41,408 nt of DNA from Flavobacterium collinsii (GTDB lineage: Bacteria > Bacteroidota > Bacteroidia > Flavobacteriales > Flavobacteriaceae). The stretch covers positions 1 through 41,408 of the forward strand of contig NZ_CADCST010000117.1 in the NCBI RefSeq assembly GCF_902804485.1, read 5' to 3'. The notes below the pieces were generated by a model. The model was not told the origin of the DNA. It did no database searches and saw nothing but the letters and a program-made list of their open reading frames with translations. Made by a program: the position numbers and the translations under genes. Below, piece after piece: positions 16,572-25,194 of this stretch; positions within the stretch are counted from its first letter, which is position 1, and the number at the start of each line of letters is the position of its first letter.

Positions 16572-16743
16572 CTTTTAAATTTTAGTTATTTATTAAAAAT
16601 ATTATCCCCACCGTACGAAGTCTCTCTACTTTCCAACCCAATCCAATTAATTTAACTATTTCTAATTTAAAATTCTTTTCACATCGCATCGCAAAAAAAC
16701 TATTCGGAGAAAATCGGGTCTATTTACCTGATTATTAACCTAT

Positions 16744-16780
16744 AAAAACCTCAATCTGAAATAATCAGTTTTGAGGTTTT
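16744..16780 (-). terminator. Terminator of the 46-aa gene
   Basis: AAACCTCAA and TTGAGGTTT pair across a 16-nt loop, with A/T tails on both sides. It lies 31 nt beyond the stop of the minus-strand 46-aa gene and can work in both directions. Confidence 0.7.
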
Positions 16781-16810
16781 AGTTTAAAATTCCAAACATT
16801 CCAAACACTT

Positions 16811-16951
16811 TTAATCTTTAGGTTTGTGCTTGTGAGGCTTTAAATCAGGATGTTTATCCTTGTTTGGCGGATTCACTCTCGGTCTTTTATCCGGTGTTCC
16901 ATCTTCTTTTTTAGGTTTCGGACCAGGTTTAATTGCTTTAACATCGTTCAT
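16811..16951 (-). CDS. 46-aa Pro/Lys/His-rich peptide
   Basis: A short frame reads MNDVKAIKPGPKPKKEDGTP, DKRPRVNPPNKDKHPDLKPH, KHKPKD and then stops. It has a purine-rich AAAAGAAATT upstream of the ATG and a terminator downstream. The composition is extreme: about one quarter Lys and one quarter Pro, with three His near the end and no aromatic residues. It is probably disordered. No function is known to me. The consistent frame and flanking signals make it likely to be expressed. Confidence 0.6.
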   Translation of the reverse strand: MNDVKAIKPGPKPKKEDGTPDKRPRVNPPNKDKHPDLKPHKHKPKD

Positions 16952-17380
16952 AATAATTTCTTTTAATTAAGTAATGATTTTTGTTTCTCAACAACAAATA
17001 ACATTAAAAGATTTATTCTTTTTTTATGGAAAACCGTAACTAATAAATGTTTTTCAAATTGATGGACATCACGTATATATACTGGTTTGCATATTAGAAC
17101 TTTTGTTTAGCTTTACCATTCAACTTTTTTAAAAAACAGCAATAAACAATATACTGCATGGAAATATAACAGAATAAATCGATTCAAAAACGCAAGGATT
17201 CCTAAAACAATCGCATCTCAAAGCCTATCAGAAACTCAGGCAAATAAAGATGATACCAGTAGAATGTTTACCTCAATTTAGCTATGCTCTACTTCTTAAA
17301 ACTAAGCTAACTTTAAGTCTGTTATGATCCTTTAAACTTCGAATAAACATATTTAGTAGAAATTTTAAAATATATAAGAT
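16952..17380. other. Gene-free region before GH75-like gene
   Basis: About 430 bp without a supported frame on either strand. It should contain the divergent promoters of the 46-aa gene and the GH75-like gene. No clear promoter box or repeat was identified. Confidence 0.45.
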
Positions 17381-18385
17381 ATGAAACAGCTAATCCTTAC
17401 TCTATTTCTTTTTACATTTTCGTGCTTAACGCATGGGCAAGAATTTAAGTTCTCTGATTCTTATATCTTTAAACCTCAAAATAAAAAGGTTTCCTTATTA
17501 GAGAATCCACAAAAGACTAAAGTTATTGTATTCAAAACCAATATGGCAATTAATACAGATGGTACTCCCTTATCCTATCATCCATACGACTTAAGAGCAA
17601 ATTCATTGGCCTTAAACTATATTACTAATGCAGTCGCCATCTACAGATTATCTGACAGTAGATGTATCAGTATTCCCCTAAAATCTTTAGATGAATATCC
17701 CAAAAGATTCCGGGTAAATGCAAAGTTTGACCCTAAGAAAACTTCTGTAGAAGACAAGAAAAAATATATAGCTCTCGCTTACAAAGTATTTGAAGAATGG
17801 CGTGATGCCGGTTTTCCTGAAAAGCAAGTTGAAGGTTATGAAATAATTTGGAAAAACGTGCTGGTAAATAAAAATGGAAAACCATGCATTTTTGAAAAGA
17901 ATAAACAATTTAAAGGATATTTTGCCTCAATGACGGCCGAAGATAATGGTATAAAAAAAGATACCAGTGAGTGTTATTGTGCCAACCAATTAGACCCATT
18001 TAAAATTCCTTCAATTGTATTAAATGACCAAATAAAATACGGAGCTTCAAAAGGAGATTTAGTTGTAGCCTATAATCCAATTAATAAAAATATTGTATTT
18101 GGTATTATTGGCGATACAGGACCAAGCGGTAATCTGGGAGAAGGTTCGATTTTATTGAATAAGAAACTTAAGGGGGTTGAAATCTCTAAAGAAAAGAACG
18201 CAGTTCAGACACTGGCAATTAATGAGAATATATTGATCTGTATTATTCCAAAATCTAAGAATTTTAAACTCACTAAACCCTATACAGAAGAAAGTATTAA
18301 AGATCGTATTCTTGAATGGTTCAGAATACAAGGCTACAGTAATGAAAATGAAATAATAAAACTCCTTGTTGATAATTGCACATAA
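17381..18385 (+). CDS. Secreted GH75 chitosanase-like protein
   Basis: A Sec signal peptide (MKQLILTLFLFTFSCLTHG) is followed by a region that follows the pattern of glycoside hydrolase family 75, the fungal-type endo-chitosanases. It has TNMAINTDGTPLSYHPYD near residue 52, LDPFKIPSIVLN in the middle, and GDLVVAYNP then FGIIGDTGPSGNLGEGSI. The acidic residues in IIGDTGP and LGEGSI correspond to the conserved catalytic-region acids of GH75. Activity would be hydrolysis of chitosan or partly deacetylated chitin, fitting the GH20 hexosaminidase 0.8 kb downstream on the other strand. The ~85-residue C-terminal tail is extra. No T9SS C-terminal domain is evident, so periplasmic or lipid-free secretion is possible. 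GH75 assignment is from motif recall. Confidence 0.65.
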   Translation: MKQLILTLFLFTFSCLTHGQEFKFSDSYIFKPQNKKVSLLENPQKTKVIVFKTNMAINTDGTPLSYHPYDLRANSLALNYITNAVAIYRLSDSRCISIPLKSLDEYPKRFRVNAKFDPKKTSVEDKKKYIALAYKVFEEWRDAGFPEKQVEGYEIIWKNVLVNKNGKPCIFEKNKQFKGYFASMTAEDNGIKKDTSECYCANQLDPFKIPSIVLNDQIKYGASKGDLVVAYNPINKNIVFGIIGDTGPSGNLGEGSILLNKKLKGVEISKEKNAVQTLAINENILICIIPKSKNFKLTKPYTEESIKDRILEWFRIQGYSNENEIIKLLVDNCT

Positions 18386-18479
18386 TTATCATCTTCTTTA
18401 GTTTGACAATAAAAGTAACTTATATATCAAAACAAAATTATACGCCACAACTTAACTTCCAAAACAGAAATTTAAAAAT

Positions 18480-19055
18480 ATGAGTTATAAAACTACCCTT
18501 GAAGAATTTGATAATGATATAACAAGTTATATCGAAAGATTAAAAAATGATCTGAAAGATATCACATTTGATGTAAAAAAAAGTATTCAATTTATAAATT
18601 CGGATGAATTAGATTGTAAAAATTTGTTTGCTTACAGTAAGCAAAAAGGCATATATCTTTTTGAACTAAATCTAGACAGTTCAAATTTAGTGGGGAAAAA
18701 TAGAGCAGAAAAAATTGGAAACTTTGCAACTGACTGGTCACAAAAAAAGAATGACTCTTTCATTTCTTCGAGCGTCATCAAAAAGAGATTACATTTAATG
18801 TCAAATTACGATGAGCAATGGTTGCCTTTGTACATAGGAAAAAACAAAGACATATACGGCAGAATTAAAGAACATATTGACCTCTGTCCTACCAAAAAAA
18901 CATATGCCATGAAATTGAGACACAGAACTAACCTTCATGGCTTAGAATTTAGAGTAACAACAATAGAAATTGACGTATTGAATTATGATTTTATAGTTCC
19001 TCATATAGAACGTTCTTTACGAGAAATATATAATCCTTTAATTGGTAAGCAATAA
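18480..19055 (+). CDS. GIY-YIG nuclease-like domain protein
   Basis: Residues carry the elements of the GIY-YIG fold: KGIYLFEL (GIY at 57-59), LPLYIGKNKDIYGRIKEHI (YIG at 118-120, Arg128), and a C-terminal ERSLREIYNPLIGKQ that includes the conserved acidic residue and the NP-x-x-N/G-type end. An insertion of about 55 residues between GIY and YIG is larger than usual. The N-terminal ~50 residues are helical. GIY-YIG enzymes cut DNA in repair, restriction or homing. No methylase, intron or partner is nearby, so the role is open. It starts 94 bp after the GH75-like gene. Confidence 0.7.
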   Translation: MSYKTTLEEFDNDITSYIERLKNDLKDITFDVKKSIQFINSDELDCKNLFAYSKQKGIYLFELNLDSSNLVGKNRAEKIGNFATDWSQKKNDSFISSSVIKKRLHLMSNYDEQWLPLYIGKNKDIYGRIKEHIDLCPTKKTYAMKLRHRTNLHGLEFRVTTIEIDVLNYDFIVPHIERSLREIYNPLIGKQ

Positions 19056-19141
19056 AAAAAGTCAAACACTAGATCCGAAAATAGCTATTCTTTTCTCAAT
19101 ATAAATGTAGTATATCGAGAGAAAGGTCTCACAAAACTTCT

Positions 19142-21463
19142 TTAATCCACTAAAATCTCATCAACAAACAACCAACAACTTCCTCCTCTTAGGTCTTTTT
19201 TTAAATTGGAAGCAATTACTTTTACAAACCTAACCTCTTGTTTTTCAAAACTGATTTTAAAATCTTTCAACTCCGAATTCACATTCACCGCAAATGGACG
19301 TTTTATTTTTCCAACTTCTTTATAGTTAATACTGTCCTTAGACACCAAAACTTTTACTTGTGTCGGGAAATAAATCCCGGCACCCTGGCTTTCTAAAGTA
19401 CCAATCACTACATTTTCGATACTTTGTACTTTTTCAAGATCAATCACAATTTCCATATCATTGACCAGCCATGCCTGCCATTGACCATCATGAAAATTTT
19501 TAGACCCTCTGATGGTATTGACCATTACAAAAGGTCCATCTCCTTTATAACTTTGGCTAAAGGGCGTTAAATAACTAGCCTTATGCCCAAACGCCTTATG
19601 AAATACGATTGTATCGGTAAATATTCTTCCAACCGGTTTGTCATTTTGAAACAAAGAGGCTTTTAAAACCGTTGTTTCTTTAAACGGAATAGGATTTACA
19701 TATTTTATAGCATGATGTTCTATGTTTTTATCTCCCAGAACATAACGAATGTCCGAATCTTGAAATTCATTTTTAAGGGTAACCTGAATCGCTTTTTGGT
19801 TTAAATCAGCCACAGAAGTAGCCGTAACCAAATAAGCACTTTTGGCATAATTGATTCCTAGATAATCATATCGTTTCATCAAAGAAGGCAATCTAGAGGT
19901 AAAATCATTCCAATTTCGATTTTCTTTTGAACTCCACAAAACTTCAGACAAAGCAGCCAGTCTCGGAAAAATCATATACTCAGAAGCTTTTGGGCTTGTA
20001 ATATATTCTGCCCACAAATTTGCTTGTCCGCCCAGAACATGACTGGCTTCCTGTGGGCTCATTGTAGCAACAACGGGATCAAACTCATAAACCTTATTCA
20101 GTGGATTATAAGCATCAAAAGCCAAAGGCTCTACGTTTTGCGGTCCCTGATAAAAATTAAAATAACATGGCGATTCCGGCGACATGATGACGTCATGACC
20201 TTGTCTTGCTGCTTCGGTCCCTCCTACCGTTCCTCTCCAACTCATTACAGTAGCTTCGGGAGCCAAACCGCCTTCGAGTATTTCGTCCCAGCCAATTATT
20301 TTTTTGCCTTTAGAATTAATGTATTTCTCCATTCTTTTCACAAAATAACTTTGCAGTTCATGAGCGTCTTTCAGTCCATTATCCTTCATCCTTTTTTGAC
20401 AATCCGGACATTTATCCCAATTGGTTTTAGTTGCTTCGTCACCACCAATATGAATGTATTTTGAAGGAAAAATGGTAATGACTTCATCAATTACATCTTG
20501 CAAAAATTCGAAAGTAGTTTCTTTACCGGCACAGTAAATATCTGTAATTGGCCATAATCCGCCCGACGGAACTCCAATTCTCTGATTGAAACAAGCCAGT
20601 TCAGGGTAAGCCGCAATGGCAGAACTCACGTGTGCCGGCATTTCGATTTCGGGAATGATTTCTATATTTTTTGCTGCAGCACATTTTACAATTTCTTTTA
20701 GTTCTTCCTGAGTCAAAAAGCCACCGTAAGTTCCTTTTTCATCCGGATTTGTAACCAATCTTGCATTCCAGGCCGCATTTTCCTGATCGACTCTCCAGGC
20801 TCCAACTTCTGTAAGTTTTGGGTATTTTTTAATCTCAATTCTCCAACCCTGATCGTCAACTAAATGCAAATGCAAAACATTCATTTTATGCATTGCCAAT
20901 CGATCAATAGTCTCAATGATATAGTTTTTATCAAAAAAATGACGCGATAAATCCAACATTAATCCTCTCCATTGAAAACGAGGTTCATCTGTAATAGTTA
21001 GATTTGGAATCTCCCATTTTGTAGCTGTTCCGATGCTTTTACTTTCAATACCTTCAGGAAGCAATTGTCGAATGCTTTCTAAACCGTAAATAAAACCCGC
21101 ATTTCCTTTTGCCGTAATTACAATGTTTTCTTTATTTACCTCCAACAAGTAAGCTTCGTTCTTTAAAGTTGCATCGACTTTAAACTGCACATAATTTCTT
21201 TTTGGAATGGTACTTGAAATTTCAGGACGAAATCCTGCTGCTGTTTCAAATTTGTTTATTAAAACCGTAGCGATTTCTTTCTGAGTGTCGCCACTTACCA
21301 CAAATTTAGTTGCTGCAGAAAACTGAAAATTTCCTTCTTTAAGAACCAATTGCTTTGGTTTCGGAATAATTTGAATGTCTCTTTCTACCTCTACTCTTTG
21401 ACCGTAAACGGTGCTTAAAACAGTCAGAAAAAGGACAACAAAGATTGGTTTTAGTATTTTCAT
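19142..21463 (-). CDS. Beta-N-acetylhexosaminidase, GH20
   Basis: This is a 773-aa exo-acting GH20 enzyme that releases terminal GlcNAc or GalNAc from chito-oligosaccharides or glycans. A Sec signal peptide (MKILKPIFVVLFLTVLSTVY) leads into an N-terminal Glyco_hydro_20b-type domain (IQIIPKPKQLVLKEGNFQF). The TIM barrel follows, with WRGLMLDLSRHFF, LHLHLVDDQGWRIE, IEIIPEIEMPAH and the catalytic Asp342-Glu343 in YIHIGGDEATKTNWD. Later barrel motifs are VMSWRGTVGG and LGGQANLWAEYI. The C-terminal ~200 residues include a discoidin/F5-8C-like carbohydrate-binding module (FHDGQWQAWLVND, VRFVKVIASNLK). It appears monocistronic. Catalysis by substrate-assisted retention is known for the family. Confidence 0.93.
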   Translation of the reverse strand: MKILKPIFVVLFLTVLSTVYGQRVEVERDIQIIPKPKQLVLKEGNFQFSAATKFVVSGDTQKEIATVLINKFETAAGFRPEISSTIPKRNYVQFKVDATLKNEAYLLEVNKENIVITAKGNAGFIYGLESIRQLLPEGIESKSIGTATKWEIPNLTITDEPRFQWRGLMLDLSRHFFDKNYIIETIDRLAMHKMNVLHLHLVDDQGWRIEIKKYPKLTEVGAWRVDQENAAWNARLVTNPDEKGTYGGFLTQEELKEIVKCAAAKNIEIIPEIEMPAHVSSAIAAYPELACFNQRIGVPSGGLWPITDIYCAGKETTFEFLQDVIDEVITIFPSKYIHIGGDEATKTNWDKCPDCQKRMKDNGLKDAHELQSYFVKRMEKYINSKGKKIIGWDEILEGGLAPEATVMSWRGTVGGTEAARQGHDVIMSPESPCYFNFYQGPQNVEPLAFDAYNPLNKVYEFDPVVATMSPQEASHVLGGQANLWAEYITSPKASEYMIFPRLAALSEVLWSSKENRNWNDFTSRLPSLMKRYDYLGINYAKSAYLVTATSVADLNQKAIQVTLKNEFQDSDIRYVLGDKNIEHHAIKYVNPIPFKETTVLKASLFQNDKPVGRIFTDTIVFHKAFGHKASYLTPFSQSYKGDGPFVMVNTIRGSKNFHDGQWQAWLVNDMEIVIDLEKVQSIENVVIGTLESQGAGIYFPTQVKVLVSKDSINYKEVGKIKRPFAVNVNSELKDFKISFEKQEVRFVKVIASNLKKDLRGGSCWLFVDEILVD

Positions 21464-21696
21464 ACTTTATTATTTTAAGGATGTAAAATTTTAAACTGAT
21501 ACTGATAACTTTTGCCGCCCAATAAACAACCGCCAATAAAATATAATGTGTAAGTCGAAAGTTTAAAAGTCAAAAGAACTGATACCGATAAAACTACTTA
21601 AAAATCTAAACACTATAATTTTATCTGTTTTTTTTAGAATACTACATTACATTGTAATTATTACTTAATAGGTAAACCGTCCGCCTTTTAACTATT

Positions 21697-22155
21697 CTAA
21701 GAGCGTGGTTTTGGTAAGTTTCTGTCGTACATAATAATAGTTCCAGCGACAGCCACATTTAAACTCTTTACGGATTTAAACTTTACCAAATGATGGCATT
21801 TCTCCATTACTTTTTTAGACAGTCCATGATCTTCCGCACCCAATAAATAAACACAACGTCTTGGATGTTCATAGGTCTCTAAGTCGGAAGCATTTTCGTT
21901 TAGTTCAACCCCTACTAAGCGTGCTCCTTTTGGTAAATTTTCGAGGAAAGCTTCAAAAGTATCGTAATGAAAATAAGGAATTGCTTTTACCGCATCATGG
22001 GTATCACAGGCTTGTTTGGCATATCGATTGCCGATAGTAAATATAAAGGTAGCACCCAAATTTTGAGCAGATCGCCACAAAACACCCAAATTCTCAGGCG
22101 TTTTACCATTTTGTATCCCTATCCCAAAATATTCATTTGTAAAATTATCATTCAT
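21697..22155 (-). CDS. TrmH/SpoU-family RNA 2'-O-methyltransferase
   Basis: The SPOUT-class signatures are present: PENLGVLWRSAQNLGA (motif 1, with Asn and Arg), VYLLGAEDHGLS (motif 2) and SLNVAVAGTIIMYDR (motif 3). These bind AdoMet in the trefoil knot and methylate a ribose 2'-OH in tRNA or rRNA. The frame extends to 22266, but the extra 37 residues are unlike the family, and MNDNFTNEYFGIG at 22155 is the natural start, giving 152 aa. That is the size of minimal, knot-only SPOUT enzymes such as TrmL. The target nucleotide cannot be told from sequence. It is divergent from the DUF4386 gene. Confidence 0.88.
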   Translation of the reverse strand: MNDNFTNEYFGIGIQNGKTPENLGVLWRSAQNLGATFIFTIGNRYAKQACDTHDAVKAIPYFHYDTFEAFLENLPKGARLVGVELNENASDLETYEHPRRCVYLLGAEDHGLSKKVMEKCHHLVKFKSVKSLNVAVAGTIIMYDRNLPKPRS

Positions 22156-22299
22156 AAAGGCAAAAGTACAAACTGTACCTACATAAATCAATATTTTATT
22201 GAGAGGAAACGAAGGCTCTGAATTAGTTATTAAATAGTATAGTTTTAGAACGTGTAACAGAATCAACTTATTGGCGTCTTATTTTAAATCCAAAACCAA

Positions 22300-22977
22300 A
22301 TGAAGACACCTAAAAAAACAGCCCGAATTGCAGGTCTACTCTATTTAGCAGTAGTCCTGACAGGAATATTCAGTTTAGCTTATGTCCCTTCTAAACTTAT
22401 TGTCTGGGATAATTTAACCACAACATACAATAATATCAAAGCCGCTGAATCGCTTTTTAGATTTGGAATTGTAGCCGGATTGTCTTGTTATCTTTTCTTC
22501 TTTTTCTTGGTGCTGCAGCTTTACAAACTATTCGAACCCGTTGATATAAGTTATGCCAAAACGATGGCGCTTTTAGCTATTTTAAGTGTACCTATTTATT
22601 TTTTAAATGCCCAGAATCAATTTAATGTGCTTTCTCTATTAACAGATAATAGTCTTGGTTTATCATTGGAGCAAATCAAATCGCAGGTTATGCTAAATCT
22701 CAATCAATACGATAACGGCATGCGAATAGTACATATCTTTTCAGGGCTTTGGCTATTCCCTTTTGGTTATTTGGTCTACAAATCCGGCTTTTTACCTAAA
22801 TTTTTCGGGATTTTATTAATGATGGGGTGTTTTGGATATTTAATCAACTTTTTGGGTAATACTTTGATTTCAGATTATTCAACACTTGGAATTTCTAAAT
22901 ATATAAGTATGCCTGCCACATTTGGTGAAATTGGAATTTGTTTGTGGCTATTAGTTTTTGGTGTAAAAGAGAAATAA
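22300..22977 (+). CDS. DUF4386 integral membrane protein
   Basis: This 225-aa protein has about six hydrophobic segments and opens MKTPKKTARIAGLLYLAVVL, the hallmark start of the DUF4386 family. Other landmarks are FLNAQNQFNVLSLLTD and IFSGLWLFPFGYLVYKSGFL plus PKFFGILLMMGCFGYLI near the end. These are small inner-membrane proteins of unknown function. It reads away from the RNA methylase gene across a gap of about 145 bp, which must hold both promoters. Confidence 0.85.
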   Translation: MKTPKKTARIAGLLYLAVVLTGIFSLAYVPSKLIVWDNLTTTYNNIKAAESLFRFGIVAGLSCYLFFFFLVLQLYKLFEPVDISYAKTMALLAILSVPIYFLNAQNQFNVLSLLTDNSLGLSLEQIKSQVMLNLNQYDNGMRIVHIFSGLWLFPFGYLVYKSGFLPKFFGILLMMGCFGYLINFLGNTLISDYSTLGISKYISMPATFGEIGICLWLLVFGVKEK

Positions 22978-23035
22978 TTTGGTCAATGAAATATACGAAA
23001 CAGCATTAAAAAGAAAACTTGAATAAATACTATAG

Positions 23036-23309
23036 AGGCTATCCGAAAAGTATGAACTTCCTCTTATTATGTTATTGTTTTAAATTTTTACTTTAGTTCG
23101 ACGCGAATAAAAACAGATTTTTTTCCTCATTTAAAAGATTTTTAAAGGTATAGAATCCGTTTTGATCAGCGTCTTCGCGATAGCGAATCCGTAAAATCAG
23201 CGTTGAATTAAGACGTATAATTTTTGCCAACCAAATAAACTTCTTTTTAGATTATAATTCAATCTAAATTATTTATAAAACAAGGCTGTCCTTACTTTTT
23301 GGATAGCCT
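23036..23309. repeat. Inverted-repeat-bounded intergenic segment
   Basis: AGGCTATCCGAAAAGTATGA starts at 23036. Its partner, reading AGGCTATCCAAAAAGTAAGG on the minus strand, ends at 23309. The two arms match at 19 of 22 positions. Between them lies TTCGCGATAGCGAATCCGTA followed by AAATCAGCG, a word set also found near 34.8 kb. The right arm overlaps the terminator hairpin. It may be a non-autonomous element or a dispersed intergenic repeat. Confidence 0.55.
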
Positions 23310-23317
23310 TGTTTTTT
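23277..23317 (+). terminator. Rho-independent terminator
   Basis: AACAAGGCTGTCC pairs with GGATAGCCTTGTT (one mismatch) and is followed by seven T's. It lies about 300 nt after the DUF4386 gene, so it terminates that transcript or insulates the next operon. Confidence 0.8.
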
Positions 23318-23446
23318 TGCTTCAAAAGCCTTGATTTTACTCGTCTTTAGAAATATCTTTTACAAAATTGATTATTTTTCAGTATAATTTTATTGTTTAT
23401 CAATAAATATTTATTACTTTCACATAAAACTTTTAAACTTAATGTT

Positions 23447-24001
23447 ATGGAAATTAGAATTAGTACCCAAACCATACTGAAAGTATTACACGTACTTTCA
23501 TGGATTATTTTTGTTGGATTATGTATCGAAGCGGTTGGAATACTGACAAAAACAGTTGCTACCCTAACGCTAAATCCCAATGATGCGGCTAAATTTTGGA
23601 AATCAGTTGATTTAACTGAATTGTACCAATATAATCAGAGCCAATACATAACACTTAGCAGTATTATCATTATTGCTGCTTCATTAAAAGCAATATTGTT
23701 TTATTGCATTATAAAAATTTTTCTAAACAAAAACCTCAACATTGCGGCACCGTTTAATAACTTATTCAGGAATTTTATACTGACACTGGCTTATATATCG
23801 TTGGGCATTGGTTTATTCTCTTCATGGGGAATAGAACTGGTAAACAATTTATCCAATAGCGGTCTTAAACTACAAGACATTCAGCAACTACAAATTGCCG
23901 GTTCTGACGTTTGGTTATTCATGGGGGTAATACTGTTTGTTGTAGCTTATATTTTCAAAAAAGGAATCGAATTACAAGAAGAAAACGAATTAACAATATA
24001 A
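23447..24001 (+). CDS. DUF2975 membrane protein
   Basis: This is a 184-aa protein with four membrane helices (VLHVLSWIIFVGLCIEAVGI, TLSSIIIIAASLKAILFYCI, FILTLAYISLGIGLFSSWGI, DVWLFMGVILFVVAYIFKKG), typical of DUF2975. The frame extends to 23393, but the ATG at 23447 is preferred because it starts just before the first helix, as in relatives. The HTH gene follows after 3 bp. DUF2975 proteins are regularly encoded next to a small YozG-like HTH protein, and the pair is thought to work together, although the mechanism is not known to me. Confidence 0.85.
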   Translation: MEIRISTQTILKVLHVLSWIIFVGLCIEAVGILTKTVATLTLNPNDAAKFWKSVDLTELYQYNQSQYITLSSIIIIAASLKAILFYCIIKIFLNKNLNIAAPFNNLFRNFILTLAYISLGIGLFSSWGIELVNNLSNSGLKLQDIQQLQIAGSDVWLFMGVILFVVAYIFKKGIELQEENELTI

Positions 24002-24004
24002 GCT

Positions 24005-24208
24005 ATGGCAATAATTGTAAACTTAGATGTGATGATGGCAAAACGAAAAATGTCATTAAACGAACTTTCCGAAAAAGTAGATTTAACCTTATCTAACCTT
24101 TCCATATTAAAAACCGGAAAGGCAAAAGCCATAAGATTTAGTACTCTCGAGGCCATTTGTAAAGTACTAGAGTGCCAACCTGGAGATATTCTAGAGTTCA
24201 AAGATTGA
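24005..24208 (+). CDS. YozG-like Cro/CI HTH regulator
   Basis: This 67-aa protein is a bare helix-turn-helix domain: NLDVMMAKRKMSLNELSEKV, LTLSNLSILKTGKAKAIRFS, LEAICKVLECQPGDILEF. The ending (CQPGDILEF) is characteristic of the YozG/HTH_26 group. It lies 3 bp after the DUF2975 gene, so the two are surely co-transcribed. It likely autoregulates the pair. Confidence 0.9.
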   Translation: MAIIVNLDVMMAKRKMSLNELSEKVDLTLSNLSILKTGKAKAIRFSTLEAICKVLECQPGDILEFKD

Positions 24209-24298
24209 AAAAACTAACTCGAAAATCATGTAAAAATGCAAAATCAAGAAATAAAAAAGCTGAAAGCAGTCAAAAAATGAAATTAATTTAAAAACAAA

Positions 24299-24982
24299 AT
24301 GAGAGATTCTTATACCCGATTTTTTGAACATTTTAATATAGAATTCAAGGAAATCATAAACTTTGGAGTTGAAATGGATACCATTTATCCGGACTCTGAT
24401 AAAATTAAGACAGAATGGAAAGATTTAATCGATTCGGTTACCAATGATAAACAGGTTTATATTCGCGGTTATGGAAGGGATGCTCATGCTACCGATTTAT
24501 ACAAAGAATTATACGAAATCTTATTGGGAAATGGCAAAATAAAGAAAGATTCAACCAACAATGCAAAACCAACCCAATTGTTACAAAAAATCACTGGCTT
24601 TTCAAAAACGATAAAAAAAGATAGTGCAAAAAGTAAAAAAATAAGCAACTATCAGGTCACTCATATATTTGGGCGCACAAAAAATCCATTCCTTTTTACT
24701 GCACCATGGAATCTGGTCTGGAAATCGAAAATAATGGATCCCTTTACAGGCCACGAATCAAAAGGAGAAAATACGGATGAATATAAAACCGCTTTTCTAA
24801 AAAAATCTAAAGCTAAGTACGCTGAATTTATAAAAGAATACAATGCTTTAGCTTCTCAATACTTTTCCGCCGAAAAAATTGATAATGCATTTAACCAAAT
24901 GGAATCAAACTTGAAAGTAAGTATAACGGTATTTAATAAGTTTAAAAATGACGCAAGAAACGAACTAAAAAAAATAGAATAG
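24299..24982 (+). CDS. HNH-nuclease-like protein
   Basis: The central part, SNYQVTHIFGRTKNPFLFTA followed by PWNLVWKSKIMDPFTGHESK, has the spacing of an HNH/beta-beta-alpha metal site: His122, Asn138 and His152. Lys/Ser-rich linkers surround it, and the C-terminus is helical (YAEFIKEYNALASQYFSAEK, FNKFKNDARNELKKIE). The N-terminal ~60 residues are acidic. Similar compact HNH proteins occur as type II restriction enzymes or stand-alone nucleases. No methyltransferase lies beside it. It is 90 bp after the HTH gene and may be on the same transcript. The nuclease call rests on one motif only. Confidence 0.5.
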   Translation: MRDSYTRFFEHFNIEFKEIINFGVEMDTIYPDSDKIKTEWKDLIDSVTNDKQVYIRGYGRDAHATDLYKELYEILLGNGKIKKDSTNNAKPTQLLQKITGFSKTIKKDSAKSKKISNYQVTHIFGRTKNPFLFTAPWNLVWKSKIMDPFTGHESKGENTDEYKTAFLKKSKAKYAEFIKEYNALASQYFSAEKIDNAFNQMESNLKVSITVFNKFKNDARNELKKIE

Positions 24983-25036
24983 ATTTAAACTAAAATATTC
25001 CCAAAATACTTAAAATCATTTCATAAGGAAAACACA

Positions 25037-25184
25037 ATCAAAGAAAGGACTCAAGTAAAACAAAAACTAATCTTTATATGTCATCAAAATAGATGCTTTA
25101 CAGGTATTTTTTCTGTAGTAGTACAGATGATTCGAAAAGTGAACAAAAGAATAGCTGCTTCTTTTACCTGAGTCCTTCCTGATT
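25037..25184. repeat. Long inverted repeat between convergent genes
   Basis: The arm around AAAGGACTCAAGTAAAA (25044-25060) pairs with TTTTACCTGAGTCCTT (25162-25177), with flanking AATC/GATT pairing. Inside is a smaller TACAGG/CTGTA hairpin at about 25100-25125. It sits between the ends of the HNH-like gene and the SpecificRecomb gene and could act as a bidirectional terminator. Confidence 0.6.
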
Positions 25185-25194
25185 GTAAATAATA

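Noticed and set aside
22156..22266. N-terminal extension of the RNA methylase frame
   Set aside because: The extra 37 residues are unlike the family, and the Met at 22155 gives the expected N-terminus.
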